A DNA stretch of 64,000 bases from Heterohyrax brucei (taxonomy: Eukaryota > Chordata > Mammalia > Hyracoidea > Procaviidae): assembly GCA_028571685.1 (NCBI GenBank), contig CM053162.1:63848351-63912350 (forward strand), written 5' to 3'. Position numbers and translations under genes: made by a program. Of the stretch, positions 45,007-57,872 are shown in pieces. The first letter of the stretch is position 1, and each line of letters begins with the position of its first letter. Below the pieces are notes generated by a model. The model had not been told where the DNA came from and did not search any database. It worked only from the letters and a program-made list of their open reading frames with translations.

Positions 45007-45890
45007 ATGGCTCCAAATAGCTCCCCAAATAACCAAAGAACTTCCCAGACAGAAGAAGCCTTTCTGAAACTACCAGAGGTTGAGTACAAAGGATTATACA
45101 GAGAGCCCTACTAAACATTATACAAAATACAGCAGAGCAAAATGAAAAATCAAGCAACTGTTAGAACTGATGGAACACTAGCATTCTGAAATCTGACAGG
45201 TCAATAACAAAATTAAAGAAATAGAAAATTCAACTCAAAGCCAAGAAAACAGAATTGAACAGCTGGAAAACAGACTTTCTGACTCTGAAGACAGAGCCAA
45301 TGACACAAGCATTTACAAGGAGTAATCAGAGAAAAGAAACAAGAAAAATGAAGAAGCATTAAAAAACACGTGGGATTCTATCAAGGGGAACAATCTGTGA
45401 TTAACTGGAGTTCCTGAACAGGGAGGGATACCTGAAAAAACAGAGTGTTGTTGACTTGTTGAGAGAAAACTTACCTGAAATTATGAAACAAAAGAATATA
45501 GATATCCAAGATGAGTATCAAACACAACACAATATAGACCCCAAAAGAAAGACACACAGACATGTTATAATCAAGATTAACAAAATGAAACATAAACAGA
45601 AACTCTTAAAGGCAGTAAGACTCAAAGCAAAGCTAACATTCAAAAGGGAGCTCTGTAGGCTTTCATCTGACTTTTCAGAAGAAATGATGCTAGCATGGAG
45701 ACAGTGCGATGACATATTCAAAGGCTTTAAGGAGAAAAACTTCCAACTAAGAATTGTATATCCTGCAAAACTATCTTTCAAATATGAAAATGAAATTAAG
45801 ACCCTCGCAGATAAACAGAAACTCAGAGACTTTGAAAAACCAAACCAAAGCTACAAGAAATACTGAAAGAAGCTCTTGGCTTAGAAAAAC
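45007..45890 (+). pseudogene. L1 ORF1 remnant (copy B)
   Basis: Start ATGGCTCCAAATAGC. The first codons are followed by stops within 40 residues. The best piece is the C-terminal RNA-binding part at 45456-45866 (136 codons), with 'HVIIKINKMKHKQKLLKAVR' and 'FKGFKEKNFQLRIVYPAKLS'. This corresponds to the RRM and C-terminal domain of ORF1p. It is co-linear with 7281-8155. Not expected to be translated as a functional protein. Confidence 0.82.
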
Positions 45891-46327
45891 AAAACCACTA
45901 ACTCCATATTTTAGGAGGCAATACAGGACATATTATTGATACACCTACTCAGTTAGGCAAGGCACAAAACTCAAAGTTATAACAGTAAAAGAAGTGATCC
46001 AGTGATCATATCATGAAAGCTATGCTATCATCACACTAAAAAGAGAGATGTACTACAGTAGTTATGTTCCTTCCAGATGGAAAGGAAGTTAACAAGACAT
46101 GTAGAAGTTAAAATTGGGTCTAAACATAGATTATTAAGAGGGATCATAGAGGTAGCTGCAAAGTACAATAAAGATGGAACATCTCTAATCAGGAAATGTA
46201 GTACAGGAGTTTCAACTAACACAAAACCAACACTGAAAACAGTGAAAACCCAACCCGTACAGAAGAATGTCCCAGAACAAAATATTAAGAGCAGAGAAAA
46301 CATCAACACAAAAATAAATACATCAAA

Positions 46328-48110
46328 ATGACCGCACTAAACACATACCTATCAATAATTACACTGAATGTAAATGGACTGAATGTGCCAGTAAAGAGAC
46401 GAGTGACAGCTTGTATTACAAGACACAATCCGTCTCTGTGTTGCTTATAAGAAACTCACCTTAGACTTCAAGATAGGAACAAACTGAAAATTAAAGGATG
46501 GAAGAATATATACCAAGCTAAGAATAGACAAAGAGGAGCAGGTGTGGCAATAGTAACCTCAGATAAAATAGATTTTAATGTCAAATTCACCACTGTGGAC
46601 AAGGATGGACACTATTTATTGCTGAAAGTTTCAGTACACAAACAGAACTTGGCAATATTAAATATTTATGCACCCAATACTAGAGCATCTAAATATATTG
46701 AAGAAACACTGACTACACTAAAAAATTAAACAGATCACTTCACAATAATAGTGAGAGACTTCAACACCCCACTTTCACTTTTGGACAGATTTTCTAGAAA
46801 AAAACTCCACTTTTTAATGAGATAGAGAAACAAATCACCAACTTCATTTGGAAAGGGAGGAAACCCTGAAAAACTACAGCACTCCTGAAGAACAACACAC
46901 TAGGAGACCTCTCACTATCCGACTTTAGAAGGTATTATACTGCCACAGTTGTCAAAACTGCCTGGCACTGGTACAAAAAGAGACATGTAGATGAACAGAA
47001 CAGAGTTGAGACTCCAGAGATGCCACCATCCTCCTATGAAAGTCTGATATTTGACAAAAGCCCTAAGATTTTATACTGGGGTAAAAGCAATCTCTTCAAC
47101 AAAGGGTGTTAGCAAAATTGGATACCTATCTGCAAAAAATTGAAACAAGACCCATATCTCACACCTTATACAAAAACTAATTCAAATTGGACAAAAGACC
47201 TAAACATCAAATCTAAAATGATACAGCTCATTAAGAAAAAATGCTATCAACAATGGAAGTTTTAATACATGACATAGACAGCCTTCAAAATCTGTCAAAG
47301 CACGATCAATAGAAGAGAAAATAGATAAATGGGAACTACTAAAAATCAAACACTTTTGCTCATCCAAAGACTTTATTAAAAGAATTAAAAGACCACCTAC
47401 AGAATGGGAAAAAAATATTTGGCAACTGTATGGGAGACTGGCATCTAATCTTCATTATCTACAAGGTACTACAAAATATCAAGGAGAAAATTAAGCAGTG
47501 GGTGAAGGAGATGGACAGACACTTCTCTAAAGATGATATCCAGGCAGCCAAAAGACACATGCAGAATTGCTCATGATCATTAACTATTAAAGAAATTCAA
47601 ATCAAAACCATGATGACATACCATGTCACCCCAACAAGGTTGGCCACGATCCAAAAAACACAAAACAACAAATGCAGAAGAGGCTATGGAGAAACTGGAA
47701 CTCTCTTACACTGTTGGTGGGATTGTAAAATGGTACAGCCACTTTGGAAAGCAATCTGGTACTTCCTTAAAAAAATAGAAATAGTTATACCATATGACCC
47801 AGCATTCCCACTGCTTGGAATGTATCCTCTAGAAGCAAGGGCTTTCACCCAAACAGGTAAATGCACATGAATGTTTACTGCAGCACAGTCTACAATAGGA
47901 AAAAGATGTAATCAACACAGTTGCCCAGCAACAGATGAATGGATAAATAAACTATGGTATATATACTGAACGTAACACTATGCAATGATAAGGAACAACA
48001 GTGATTTTAGGAAGCATCTCATAACTTGGTTCCAAATTGAAAGACATTATGCTGAGTGAAATTAGTCAGTGGCACAAGGAGAAATATTGTATGAGACCAC
48101 TACTATAAAG
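46328..48110 (+). pseudogene. L1 ORF2 remnant (endonuclease joined to C-terminus, copy B)
   Basis: The start 'MTALNTYLSIITLNVNGLN' is typical of the L1 endonuclease. It includes 'GVAIVTSDKIDFNVKF' and 'LAILNIYAPNTRASKYIE' (46544-46729). From about 46800 the sequence corresponds to the far C-terminal half ('ITNFIWKGR'-like codons at 46838), ending with the C-terminal region at 47610-47870 ('GTLLHCWWDCKMVQPLWKAI'). The YADD/FADD catalytic region is absent. Several stops and frame changes remain. Confidence 0.9.
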
Positions 48111-49115
48111 ACTTGAAAACAGACTCATATACAGAAGAAAAGACTCTGATGGCTGCAAGGGAGGGAGGGTGGGAAGGAGAGGGTTGGTTATAGATTAGAT
48201 AGTTGACAGAAATTTGGTTGGGAGAAATCAGTGACAGCACACATTAGAAAAAAGATCAATTTAATTGGACTGCAGCATAACCTCAATGCTCTTCCAATCT
48301 TATCCCAACATTTCAAGGACAGAGCAGCAAAGGTGGTGGTCTGGGGACCATGCTTTCAGGAGACATCGAGGCCAACTGGTATAAGTAGTGTATTGCTAAG
48401 AGAGTCTTCTGCACCCCATATTGATGAGTGGCATCTCAGGTCTTAAAAGCTAGCAAGCTGCCATTTGAGGTACACCAAATCGTCTGAATTCAGCAGAAAC
48501 AGATGACCACCAAGGGCCAAAATAACATGGGGGAAAGAGAACCAAGAAGACAGAAAGACCCTTTTGAATGGGCAAGTACGTCAATATGTGACCAGAAGAA
48601 CCAGATGGTGCCCTGCCACCACCAGTGACAGTAGTGATGGAGCTCACAAAGTTGACTCTCTGTGGCAACATGAGAATAACAAAGGGTTGCACCCTGAAAA
48701 TTCTACTGAAAGACTGCAGTTGATGGTCTGAAGTCCTAGAGGTTCCCCTGAGAGCATGGCCCCGAGTCCTGATTGCTGCCCTGTCCATAAAGCATTACGG
48801 AGGTCAACTCTTCAGACAGGAATAGACTGAACTCAAGTACATAGAGTGACCTTATCATGTATTCAGTTTATGGTTTTATGCATCTGTAGGACGTCATCCT
48901 ACTGGCATCTTACTAGAGGGGAGTGGAGAGGATGGAGAATAGGGTACAGGAGATTGTTAAGAGGATATGACGTGTACAGAACAGAAAGGAGGAGTGTGTT
49001 GTTACCAGGCAAGGAGAACAATAGGAGCTGCACATAGGCAGGCAGGCAAATTTACACTGGATTGCACACTTTCACTCAATTACAATAAATAAAAAAAATA
49101 TTTTTAAAAAATTAG
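48111..49115 (+). other. L1 3' UTR (copy B)
   Basis: About 1 kb after ORF2. It holds the blocks 'ttctgcaccccatattgatgagtggcatct' and 'ggcaaatttacactggattgcacactttcac', then AATAAA and an A-rich end. Open frames of 62-112 codons in it are chance. Confidence 0.88.
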
Positions 49116-49224
49116 AAATGTAACACCATCGACACTCACCCTTACCATGTCTGGAGAAGTACTAACTTGTCTTTGAATCTCAGACACAATATAATCTTGA
49201 TTTTTGTGTTTCTTGTTTGTTACA

Positions 49225-51385
49225 TTTTTGTTGATCTATGTGCAGTTCGGTTGGTTCTGACTCAAACAGACCCTCTAGGCAGGAAAACAAAACACTTCCA
49301 GGTTCTGCACCAACCTCACAGTCATTGCCATGGTGGAGTCCATTTTTGAATCCTTTGTATAAATTCATTTTATCAAAGGTCTTTGTTTTTCACTGACCCT
49401 CTACCTTACCAAGCATGGTATCTTCTCCCAGGGACTAATCCGTCCTGATGACATGTCCATAGTATGTGAGATGAAGTGTGTGAGGTGAAGTCATGGCATT
49501 CTTGCCACAAAGATGCATTCTTGGTAACATCTTCCAAGACAGACTTATTTGTTCTTCTGGCATGCTATGGTATATTCAATATTTTTCGCTAACACTGTAA
49601 TCCAAAGGCTTCAGTTCTTCAGCCTTTCATATCCGTAGTCCAGCTTTTTAGATAATTGAATATAACATCATGGCTTGGGTCAGTCTCACTTTAGTCCTCA
49701 AAGAGATATCTTTACTTTTAAACACTTTAAAGAAGAATTGTGCTGCAAATTTACTGAATGCATTATGTTGTTTGATTTCTTGACTGCTGCATCCATGGGC
49801 GTTGATTGTGTATCCAAGCAAAATGAAAGCTTTACTAATTTCAGTATTTTCTCCCTTTATAATGATGTTGTTTATTGGTCAGAGTATGAGAATTCTTGTT
49901 TCCTTTATGTTGAGGTGAAATCCGTATTGAAGGCCACAGTCTGGTTTCAGCAATTAAGTTCGTCAAGTCCTCTTTGTTTCCAGCAAGTGACAATGTGTTA
50001 TCTGCTCAATTCAGCAGGTTATTAATGAGTCTTCCTCCAATCTTGATGCCCCATTTTTTCTTCTGTATACAGATTCTCTGATTATTTTGCTCAGCACAAA
50101 GACTGAATAAGTGTGGTGAGAAGATAAACACTGGAAACACGCTTTTCCTGAATTTAAACCACACAGTCTCCCCATGTTCTGTTTAAACAACTGCCTCATG
50201 GCACAGGCTTCATATGAGCACAAGTAAACGTTCTAGAATTCTTATTCTTTGCAATGTCACCCGTGATTTACTGCAAGGAACACAACTGAATGCCTCTGCA
50301 CAGTCAACACAACACATACTTCTGCTGTTTTCTGCTTTTACCCAGGATCCACCAGATACCAGCACTGATAATCCCAGTTTCAGATACTGTTCTATATCCA
50401 ACTTGACTTTTGGGGTAGTTCCCTATCAATATACTGCTGCAATTGTTTTTTAATTATCTTCAGCAAAATTGTACTTGCATGTGATACAATAATATTGTTC
50501 AACCATTTTTTTTCATTGTTGGATGAGCTTTCTTTGGAGTGGCAGAGACAACTGAGCACTTTGAGTACTACATGCATTTGGTGAAACGTTTCCATTGTCA
50601 TCCCATCAGGTCCCAGGGCCTTGTTTTGTTTACCAATGATTGCGGTGCTGCTTTGGTTTCTTCCTTCAATACTGTTGGTTGTTGATCTTATACTACTTCC
50701 TGAAATCACTAGAAATTAACTAATTCTTTTTGGAACAGTAACTCCATGTATTTCTTCTATCTTATTTTCATACTTCCTTTGTTCAACATTTTGCTCATAG
50801 AATCTTTCAAAATTTTGACACAAAACTTGAATTTTTTTCCTTCAGTTCTTTTACGCTGTGAAAAGTCCAATGTGTAACTCCTTTTTCATTTTCTAACTCC
50901 ACATCTTCACATGTTCCATTGTTATGTTTCACTTTGTCTTCTCAAGCCACCCATTGAAATAGTTTTCCCTTCGTCATTTCTTCCTTTCCTGTTAGCTACT
51001 TTAAGTTCAAGAGCAAGTTTCAGAGCCTATTCTAAGATACATTTTGGTCTTTTCTTTCTAATCTTTTTTAAGACCTTTTGCTTTCTTTATGTATGATGTC
51101 CTTGATGTCATCTCACTACTCATTTGGTCCTGTGTCATTGGCTTTCCATGTGTCAAATCATTCTTGCAATCTCTCCATTCATTATTCTTCCTTTTTTTCT
51201 TTTTTTGTGACTAGACTCTTTGACATAATTGTCTTTTAAGCCCCATTTTTCCACGATGACACTCACCCTAAGTAGCTACACTTGGAAAAGTCTCTTCCTT
51301 TGAACCTGCCTGTTATCAAAACTTTTTTCTCCAATCTCATTTAAAGGACTTTTGCAAATTTTCTCATAAAAGCAATTGTTGTTGT
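49225..51385 (-). mobile_element. RTE (BovB-like) LINE, partial
   Basis: From the 3' end (49225, 'gttcggttggttctgactc') it runs up into the RT domain and beyond (51385). A minus-strand piece at 50392-50709 carries 'GKQNKALGPDGMTMETFHQM', which fits the RTE RT entry motif. Several frames are broken. It is co-linear with 14046-17200. Confidence 0.88.
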
Positions 51386-51424
51386 TGAGCTACAATTTTG
51401 GGTTCCCATAAGTAAGAAAAAAAA

Positions 51425-51582
51425 ACAAACCTAGTGTTACCAAGTTGATCCCCACTCATACAGACCCTATAGGACAGAGTAGAACTGCCCCATAGAGTTT
51501 CCAAGAAGAATCTGGTGGATTTTAATTGCTGACCTGTTGGTTAGCATCCACAGCACTTAACCACTACACCACCAGGGTCAGA
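51425..51582 (-). mobile_element. AfroSINE
   Basis: 'accaagttgatccccactcatacagaccctataggac' through 'aaccactacaccaccagggtc'. Well kept. Confidence 0.93.
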
Positions 51583-51784
51583 GAATGTGTTTAGGCAATA
51601 CAAAATCTAGTGCCAAAATCTAGTGAAATGAACGTTGAAAACTCACTTTGTGAGGCTTACTCAAACCTTAGAAGGTAAGCTTTATATACTATTTGTGACT
51701 TCAGAGGTTCTATAGTGAAAGAGAAAAAAAATGAGGTGTTGAGAATCTTGGTTAAACATTTTATCATCAAGAACTAAAACACAA

Positions 51785-51973
51785 ACCTGTTTTCTTCAAG
51801 TTGATTCCAATTCATACAGACCCTGTAGTACAGAGTAGATCTGCCCCATATGGCTTCTGTGGCTGTCAACTTTAAGAAGCAGACTGCTGCCTGTTTACCC
51901 TTTGGAATAACTGGTGAGTTCGAACCACTGATCTTTCAGCTGGTGCTTAAGCACTGTGTCATCAGGGTTCCTT
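51785..51973 (-). mobile_element. AfroSINE, long variant
   Basis: It includes the extra internal block around 51860-51915 and the head 'actgtgtcatcagggttcc'. Confidence 0.88.
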
Positions 51974-53127
51974 ATAAAGTCAAGGGAGAGAGAATATTTC
52001 CTCTCTTTTGTATTTCTGGAGTTTCAAAGGAGCTAGTAAAATGGATGTTCATAGAGACAAGAGTGATTACAAGGTCCAGCTCTGGCAGGGTTTGGGCAAG
52101 GAGACCAATTGTCATAAGCTGTGACTTGATAAGGATACACAGTGCTCATGATGAATGGATTAGTGAAGCCATGTAGTTCTGCACCAGAAATACAATTTGA
52201 GAAAAACAAGTTTGTTCCACATGGACAGTAATAAGTGGTGAGCTCCTCTGACTAAAGAACACAGAAATGACATGGAAGACAAGAACTATGACACCCAGTA
52301 ACTACATAGAGAGCTGGCACAGAGGCAAAGCACACTCACTCTTTGCAGTTATTTTACCTAGACCCTCTTTCTGTTCTCCTTCTGACTGTTGTGGGCAAAA
52401 TGGCTAAGAATAGCATAAAAGACAGTAACTCCCACTATTTTCCCCCAATATTTGATCAGATCATCCCAATAAGTCTTTTCAAGATAACAGAGGGATCCAT
52501 TTTTTCAAGTTTAATTTTGGAAACAGCATTGTACAAAGTTAAATCTTTGCTGTCTGGTATCTGTGAGTGTGATGTTTATATTGTGTGTCAACATGGCTGG
52601 CTATGATTCTCAGTAGTCTGGCACACTACACTTTACCTTCCATTTCACAATCTGATGTGAGTAACCAGTCAGTTGAAAATGGAGTTTCCTCAGGGTGTGG
52701 CCTGCCTCCAGTGTATACATGGATACTCTGGCGAGTTTGTTTTCTTTCTTAACCCTTCAGTCTTCTCATTGTCTGACCATTGATTCTTGGTACATATGCC
52801 TGCAGGAATTCTGACACACAGATTGAGGATTCCCCAGTCCTCACAATCCCATCAACCACCAGAGACCTGCAGCTTGCTGCCTGATCTGCAGATTTTGGGT
52901 TTGTCAGTCCCTGCAACTATACAAGGCTTCAGAGGCCTTGAGTCTACCAATAGACCCACAGACCCACAGACCAATAGATCCACTGACTCACAGGCCGACA
53001 GGCCCATAGACCTACAGATCCACAGAGTTGAGGGTAGTCACTGCACACAACTGTATCAGCAATTTCCTCACAATTGCTTCAGTTATTACCTTAACGTAAC
53101 TTTTTCTCTCTTTGTATTTATACTTAA
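51974..53127. other. Unassigned sequence, possible unclassified repeat
   Basis: No gene seen in 51974-52590. From 52600 to 53040 the sequence looks repeat-like ('tccagtgtatacatggatactctgg', 'tgatctgcagattttgggtttgtcagtccctgcaac'), but I cannot name the family. It contains an imperfect 10-bp tandem repeat (52955-53030). Confidence 0.4.
52955..53030 (+). repeat. Imperfect decamer tandem repeat
   Basis: Units resembling 'gacccacaga' recur about 7 times with point changes ('gaccaatagatcc', 'ggcccatagacc'). The open frame across it encodes TNRPTDPQTNRSTD-like residues. Confidence 0.75.
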
Positions 53128-53262
53128 ACTCACTGACATTGAGTCAGTTCCAACTCACAGCGATCCTGTAGGTCAGCATTGAACTGACCCACAGACTTTC
53201 CAAGGAGCACCTGGTGGGTTTGAACTGCCGACCTTTGGGTTAGCAGACGTAGCACTAGTGTA
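53128..53262 (-). mobile_element. AfroSINE
   Basis: 'cactgacattgagtcagttccaactcacagcgatcctg' and 'aaggagcacctggtgggtttgaactgccgacc'. The head end is lost. Confidence 0.9.
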
Positions 53263-53566
53263 AAATCAGTGATGGTCACGTATAACTTACAAGCACAGTC
53301 TGCGGATTAGGGTACATACTGGTGGTAAATTTAGTGTAGCATTTTAAACATAAGAAATACTTATAAGTCATAGTTATTTTCTTTTTCTGTCCCCTTGTGT
53401 ACTTGAAGATAAAGTCTTGGTAGGATTTGGGTGAACAGCGGGCAAATCATAAAGAGAACATTTGGTTTGGGAATTTAGCCTTTAGAAACCATTTTGCTGT
53501 TAAGTACAGCAAATATAGCTATAGATCATGCTCAGCCTATAAATTTCTCTCTACTGCAGGGGAGGG

Positions 53567-53738
53567 GAAACCTTGGTGGCATAGTGGTCAAGTGCTATGT
53601 CTGCTAACCAAACAGCCGGCAGTTCGAATCTACTAGGCCCTCCGTTGAAACTCTATGGAGCAGATCTATTCTGTCCTATAGGGTCTCTACGAATCAGAAT
53701 CAACTTGATGACAGTGGGTTTGTTTTTTTGGTTTGTAG
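53567..53738 (+). mobile_element. AfroSINE, first of a tandem pair
   Basis: 'gaaaccttggtggcatagtgg' through 'gggtttgtttttttggtttg'. Well kept. Confidence 0.94.
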
Positions 53739-53744
53739 GGAGAG

Positions 53745-53915
53745 GATAATGCTGGTGTCATAGCAGTTAAGTGCTACAGCTGCTAGCCAGAAGGTCAGCC
53801 ATTCAAATCTGCTAGGCCCTGCTTAGAAAATCTACGGGACAGTTCTACTCTGTCTATAGGTACCTATGAGTCAGAATCACCTTGATGACTGTGGGTTTGG
53901 GTTGGGTTTTTTGGT
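53745..53915 (+). mobile_element. AfroSINE, second of a tandem pair
   Basis: 'gctggtgtcatagcagttaagtg' through 'gggtttgggttgggttttttgg'. Same orientation as the copy just upstream and somewhat different in sequence, so it is a separate insertion. Confidence 0.93.
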
Positions 53916-56294
53916 ATAAGGAGAAGATAAGAGTGACACGACCACTTTAAGCTGCAGGAACAATTCAGTAGATGAGTTCTGACATCTTTGTGACTTCCAA
54001 AATTAGGACTCTTTGGTATAGATCAATCACAGCAGAGGACAGACAGACCATCTCATCCTACAAAGAAGTCTTGACTTGTCAGACTAGTCAGAGATGAAGA
54101 GAAGATAAATTTACTCACCAAGCTATAATTACACACATTTTATAGACTTAATTTTTTTTTTCTTTCATTTAGAAAAGCATGTATTTTACTAGCGGTCTAA
54201 AATTTACTATCAAGTGTTAGCAGTTTCAAGTTTGTATGGAGCAAATTGCCTAGCTGTGTAAACAAGGCCAAGCCACTGGCTTAAAAAAGAATACAAACAT
54301 GTGACGGTAACACAAAAACCACAGGGCAAAAAATGACCTGTCCTTGTGCTTCAGAGCTTTTACAGACTGCTAGCTGGGTGAGGAAAAATGTATTTCTTTT
54401 AGATATTGCTGTGAAATTAGCCCAGGGCATTCTGGGCGCTCACTCATTTCTTTACAACATCTGGAAAGGAGACTGAATATTGATCTCTTTGGACTGCTAA
54501 GTTTTGTTGAGAGTGACAATTCCTGTATTCAAGGGAAAGGTTATTTGAGAATAATGAAGGCATTGTACCCAGGAAACCCCAATGCACATGCAGATAAAAA
54601 ACTGAGTCCTCGGCCTCAGATTATGCAATTGAATAGAAAGGTAAAAGTAAAAACAGGGAGAGCACAACTGCTCCGCTGCCCATTCATCACAGAAAATCTT
54701 CCTCAAAGCTGCTGTCTTATGTCATCTCAGACGAGCAGCACACAGGACAAAGCTGATGGAAAGGTGGACTGTACCTCCCTATGTTGTCTTTTCTGTGCCA
54801 TGCGTTGCCCTCGCTCTGGAGTTGTGTTATCTTTTTGTTAACACTGGAGACTCACCTCTTACAATACGTAGTTTGAGAGAAGGCCCTGATGCTGTCATTT
54901 TCGCGTTCGTCAATGAGTCATAACTGACACTGAAGCTAAACTCAGGTGTGATGCTAGAATCACGCCAGGTAGAAACCTGTCACAGTACACGTTATCAATC
55001 AACTGGAGGTAGTGTGCAGTTTTAATCCATTTTAACCCAGAGGTTTAATATATTACTGAATGACTGACAGGGCCTGGCCATCCTTTAAATGAGAGCCGCT
55101 TCCTGTGTATGACCCAATGTTATCTTCCCTTATCCTTTCTCTCCCTCATCAAAACTATGGTTCTATCTACATTACTTTCCCTGTGATAGCCGAGAAGCAC
55201 AGCTTTACAGTATCTTTCATAGCTGTGATAAGCACTTTATAGAGATTGCATGATAAATGGGATTTAGAGGTATCATTTTAAAGAAGATACTTATGAACTC
55301 CAAGGACACAGCCCATTAAAGTGGGATGTTTTTCATAAGCAGAAGCATTTTAGAGAACTTAATATTTTCTTGATTTTTGTAGAGACATTTCTTAAAAATC
55401 TCTGAATGGAAGTAATGAAGCAGCTACCTACTGTGTCTTATAAATTTGGTCTGTATTAAAACTCTATAAAGCATATCAAGAATAAATAAAATGAATTATA
55501 CCATGACTCTAATGTATTACCCAATATCCCATTCATCTGCAGAACAATGGTATGTGATTATCCATTCTGCTTAACAGGTGTGCACTGACAACTAGCTGTG
55601 ATGCAGCTCCACCTTTGTGTACCCTATTGTGCTGGTAATTTGTAAGCATTTCTGAACTAATAAAAATCTGAGACAGCCTCCCAAATACAATAAGTTAAGT
55701 AAATCTAGGCCTATTATCTAGCTTTGATAAACTTGAGTGCTAACAGGAATTACATGAAACTAGGTATCATCCATTTTAACTCAGTCATCTACATATAATT
55801 TGGCTTCCAGTTTATAAATACAAATTTCAGAAAAGGCCTAGACTTACTTACTTGTCAGAGTCTTTGCTGCTTGTCCTAAACACTACTGTGACAAGGTCAA
55901 TGACTATCACAGAGAAACAAAAGTAACTCCATTTAAACAGAAGAGACTACTGTTTGTAGATAACTACTTTCAGCACACCCTTAGGCTCTCTTTCCCCTAA
56001 CTAGTACCTGCACTCCATCTCATCATTTCTATCAGAATGTACAGAAGGTAGTAATCGTAATCTGGAAATATGTTTCTTGATGGACTGGTCTCTTTTATTA
56101 CTTATCACATATCTTTCAATAATTTATTATTTCAGGCCGTGAGCCTTCTGATCTTAAAACACTTGCCCCCAACTTCAACAACAACAACAAAAAAAAAAAT
56201 GAAAGTGTCAAAATTTTAGGGCTTTGTATTCTAAAATCATTACTTCCCTTGTCTTATTTCCTTTTCTGTTTATATGAGACTTTTCCTTAAAAGG
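53916..56294. other. Intergenic sequence, no gene recognised
   Basis: About 2.4 kb with little recognisable repeat content. Frames at 54497-54706 (-) and 54545-54841 (+) overlap and show no domain. A (CAA)n-A run lies at about 56178-56201. Confidence 0.4.
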
Positions 56295-56455
56295 AGACTC
56301 TGGTGGTGTAGCAGCTAAGAGCTACAGCTACCAACTAAGAGGTCAGCAGTTCAAATCCTCCAGGTGTTTCTTGGAAATTCTGTGGGTCAGTTCTGTTCTG
56401 TCCTATAGGGTTGCTATAAGATGAAATCAACTCAGGGGCAAATTGTTTGGTTTTA
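56295..56455 (+). mobile_element. AfroSINE
   Basis: 'gactctggtggtgtagcagct' through 'gatgaaatcaactcaggggcaaattgtttgg'. Confidence 0.92.
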
Positions 56456-57424
56456 ACTTTTCCCCTAAAAAATAGCTTTGCATTCTAACAGTGATATTAA
56501 AATGTCTAACATGCAGTATAGTTTTCAGCCTCAATAGAATCCTCTGGTTCCCTAATGAAGGTAGATACTTTGTTTATAGAGCCCACTCTGGTAGAGATCT
56601 TGGTCAGAGAAGTTAGGTTAGAGGTGATCTCTCTGCTTTCTGACTGAGAAAAACAAGAAAAGATAATTTGGAGATACTTGATCATGTACAAACTACACAG
56701 AGAGGGAAGCCTGATTTGCATATTGGTCAGGCTTTATACTTATTTTAGTCTATCCATTATCATGCATAGTCGATGTTATGTGTGTGTGCTATACTATACA
56801 CACAAACATCTACATGCTTACTTTTTAAGGAGAAATAGTGTATGAGTATATGCTAGCTATAATATGAAAATTGTGGAGCTGTAAGTTTCACCAAAACCAC
56901 AACAGTACCGTTCTGTTACTCAGATAACACAGACCTCACACATTTGCTTGGCAACTGTGCTCTCCTCACCTCCAAGGTATTTCCCTAAGTGCAGAATTCT
57001 TGTACAGAATTCTTGTACAGAAACATGAAAAAAAAATGCCATAATGACATACAAAAATACCTCACCAGGGTGAAATCAGGCTGGCAAGGACACGTAGTAG
57101 GTGCACATTATTTGTGTAAAACTATGGTAGATAGAAATAATTTTATTCTCTGCTGTAATAAAATAGAGAACTTCATTTTTTTAAGTTATTTTAAAAATTG
57201 TATAGCGTCTTTCACTTTGGAATGGAAGTTCCATCACTTCAGTGTCAGAGTCCTTGACTCCAAATCCATTAAAGAGTATAAAAGAAACTCGATAAAATGA
57301 ATAAATTAATGATGAGCATATTGCTTTAAAAAGCTTGTGAAAATAAAACCCGTTAATTTATCTCTTCACCAAAGTGAAGTAAAATAGTTATATTCTTTAA
57401 GTCATAAGCTAAGATAGCAGAACC
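56456..57424. other. Intergenic sequence
   Basis: No gene recognised. A 13-bp unit 'cagaattcttgta' is tandemly duplicated at 56992-57017. Confidence 0.4.
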
Positions 57425-57665
57425 AATACTGAGGCAGTCTGTGGACAGTCATCAATGAGGAAATGTTTATTTTGTGTGGGGTACTGTGCAAAATGCTTAA
57501 CACGCATCATGTATTCATTCTTAATGATGATTGTGCTAGGGACATGCTTATTTATCTCCATTTTAAAAACAAACAAAAGATTAGAGAAGTTACAAATCTG
57601 CCCAAGCCACCCAGCTAGCCAATGATGGTGCAGGATCTAAATACCCCAACTCCAAATCCTAAAAC
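57425..57665 (+). mobile_element. MIR fragment
   Basis: The 'gtactgtgcaaaatgcttaacacgcatcatg', 'ttatctccattttaaaa' and 'caagccacccagctagccaatgatgg' segments follow MIR order. Confidence 0.78.
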
Positions 57666-57699
57666 AATGCATGGCCCCAAGTGAATGCTTCATGAATAT

Positions 57700-57872
57700 T
57701 TCCAAAACCAAAAACCAAACCAAGTGCCATCGAGTCTATTCCAACTCATAGTGAGTCTACAGGGCAGTACAGAACTTCTCCCTAGAGTTTCCAAGGAGTG
57801 CCTGGTGTATTTGAACTGCTGACCTTTTCCTTAACCAATGCAGCACTAAACCAGTACACCACCAGGGTCATG
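57700..57872 (-). mobile_element. AfroSINE with a CACTTGG-type tail
   Basis: Full-length reverse complement from 'aaccaagtgccatcgagtctattccaactc' to 'agtacaccaccagggtc'. Its tail reads, in sense, GCACTTGGTTTGG, the closest full-length match here to the end of the micro-insertions. Confidence 0.93.

Larger units (their letters stand above)
43943..49115 (+). mobile_element. L1 LINE copy B, near full ends but internally deleted
   Basis: It has both ends: a 5' UTR start ('ggtggaatatggcagactag') and a 3' UTR that ends with AATAAA (49085) and an A-rich tail. ORF1 (45007) and ORF2 (46328) remnants are in order. At about 46798 the sequence jumps from the endonuclease domain to the C-terminal part of ORF2, so about 2 kb or more including the RT core is gone. 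All frames are interrupted. It serves as the internal reference for the 3'-UTR-only copies at 30235, 33680 and 58388. Confidence 0.93.

Noticed and set aside
48450..48788. 112-codon minus-strand frame
   Set aside because: It is antisense to the L1 3' UTR and not conserved in the copy at 30400-30780.
54545..54841. 98-codon plus-strand frame in repeat-poor DNA
   Set aside because: The Cys-rich end looks suggestive, but spacing fits no zinc-binding or secreted family I know, and a 69-codon minus frame overlaps it.
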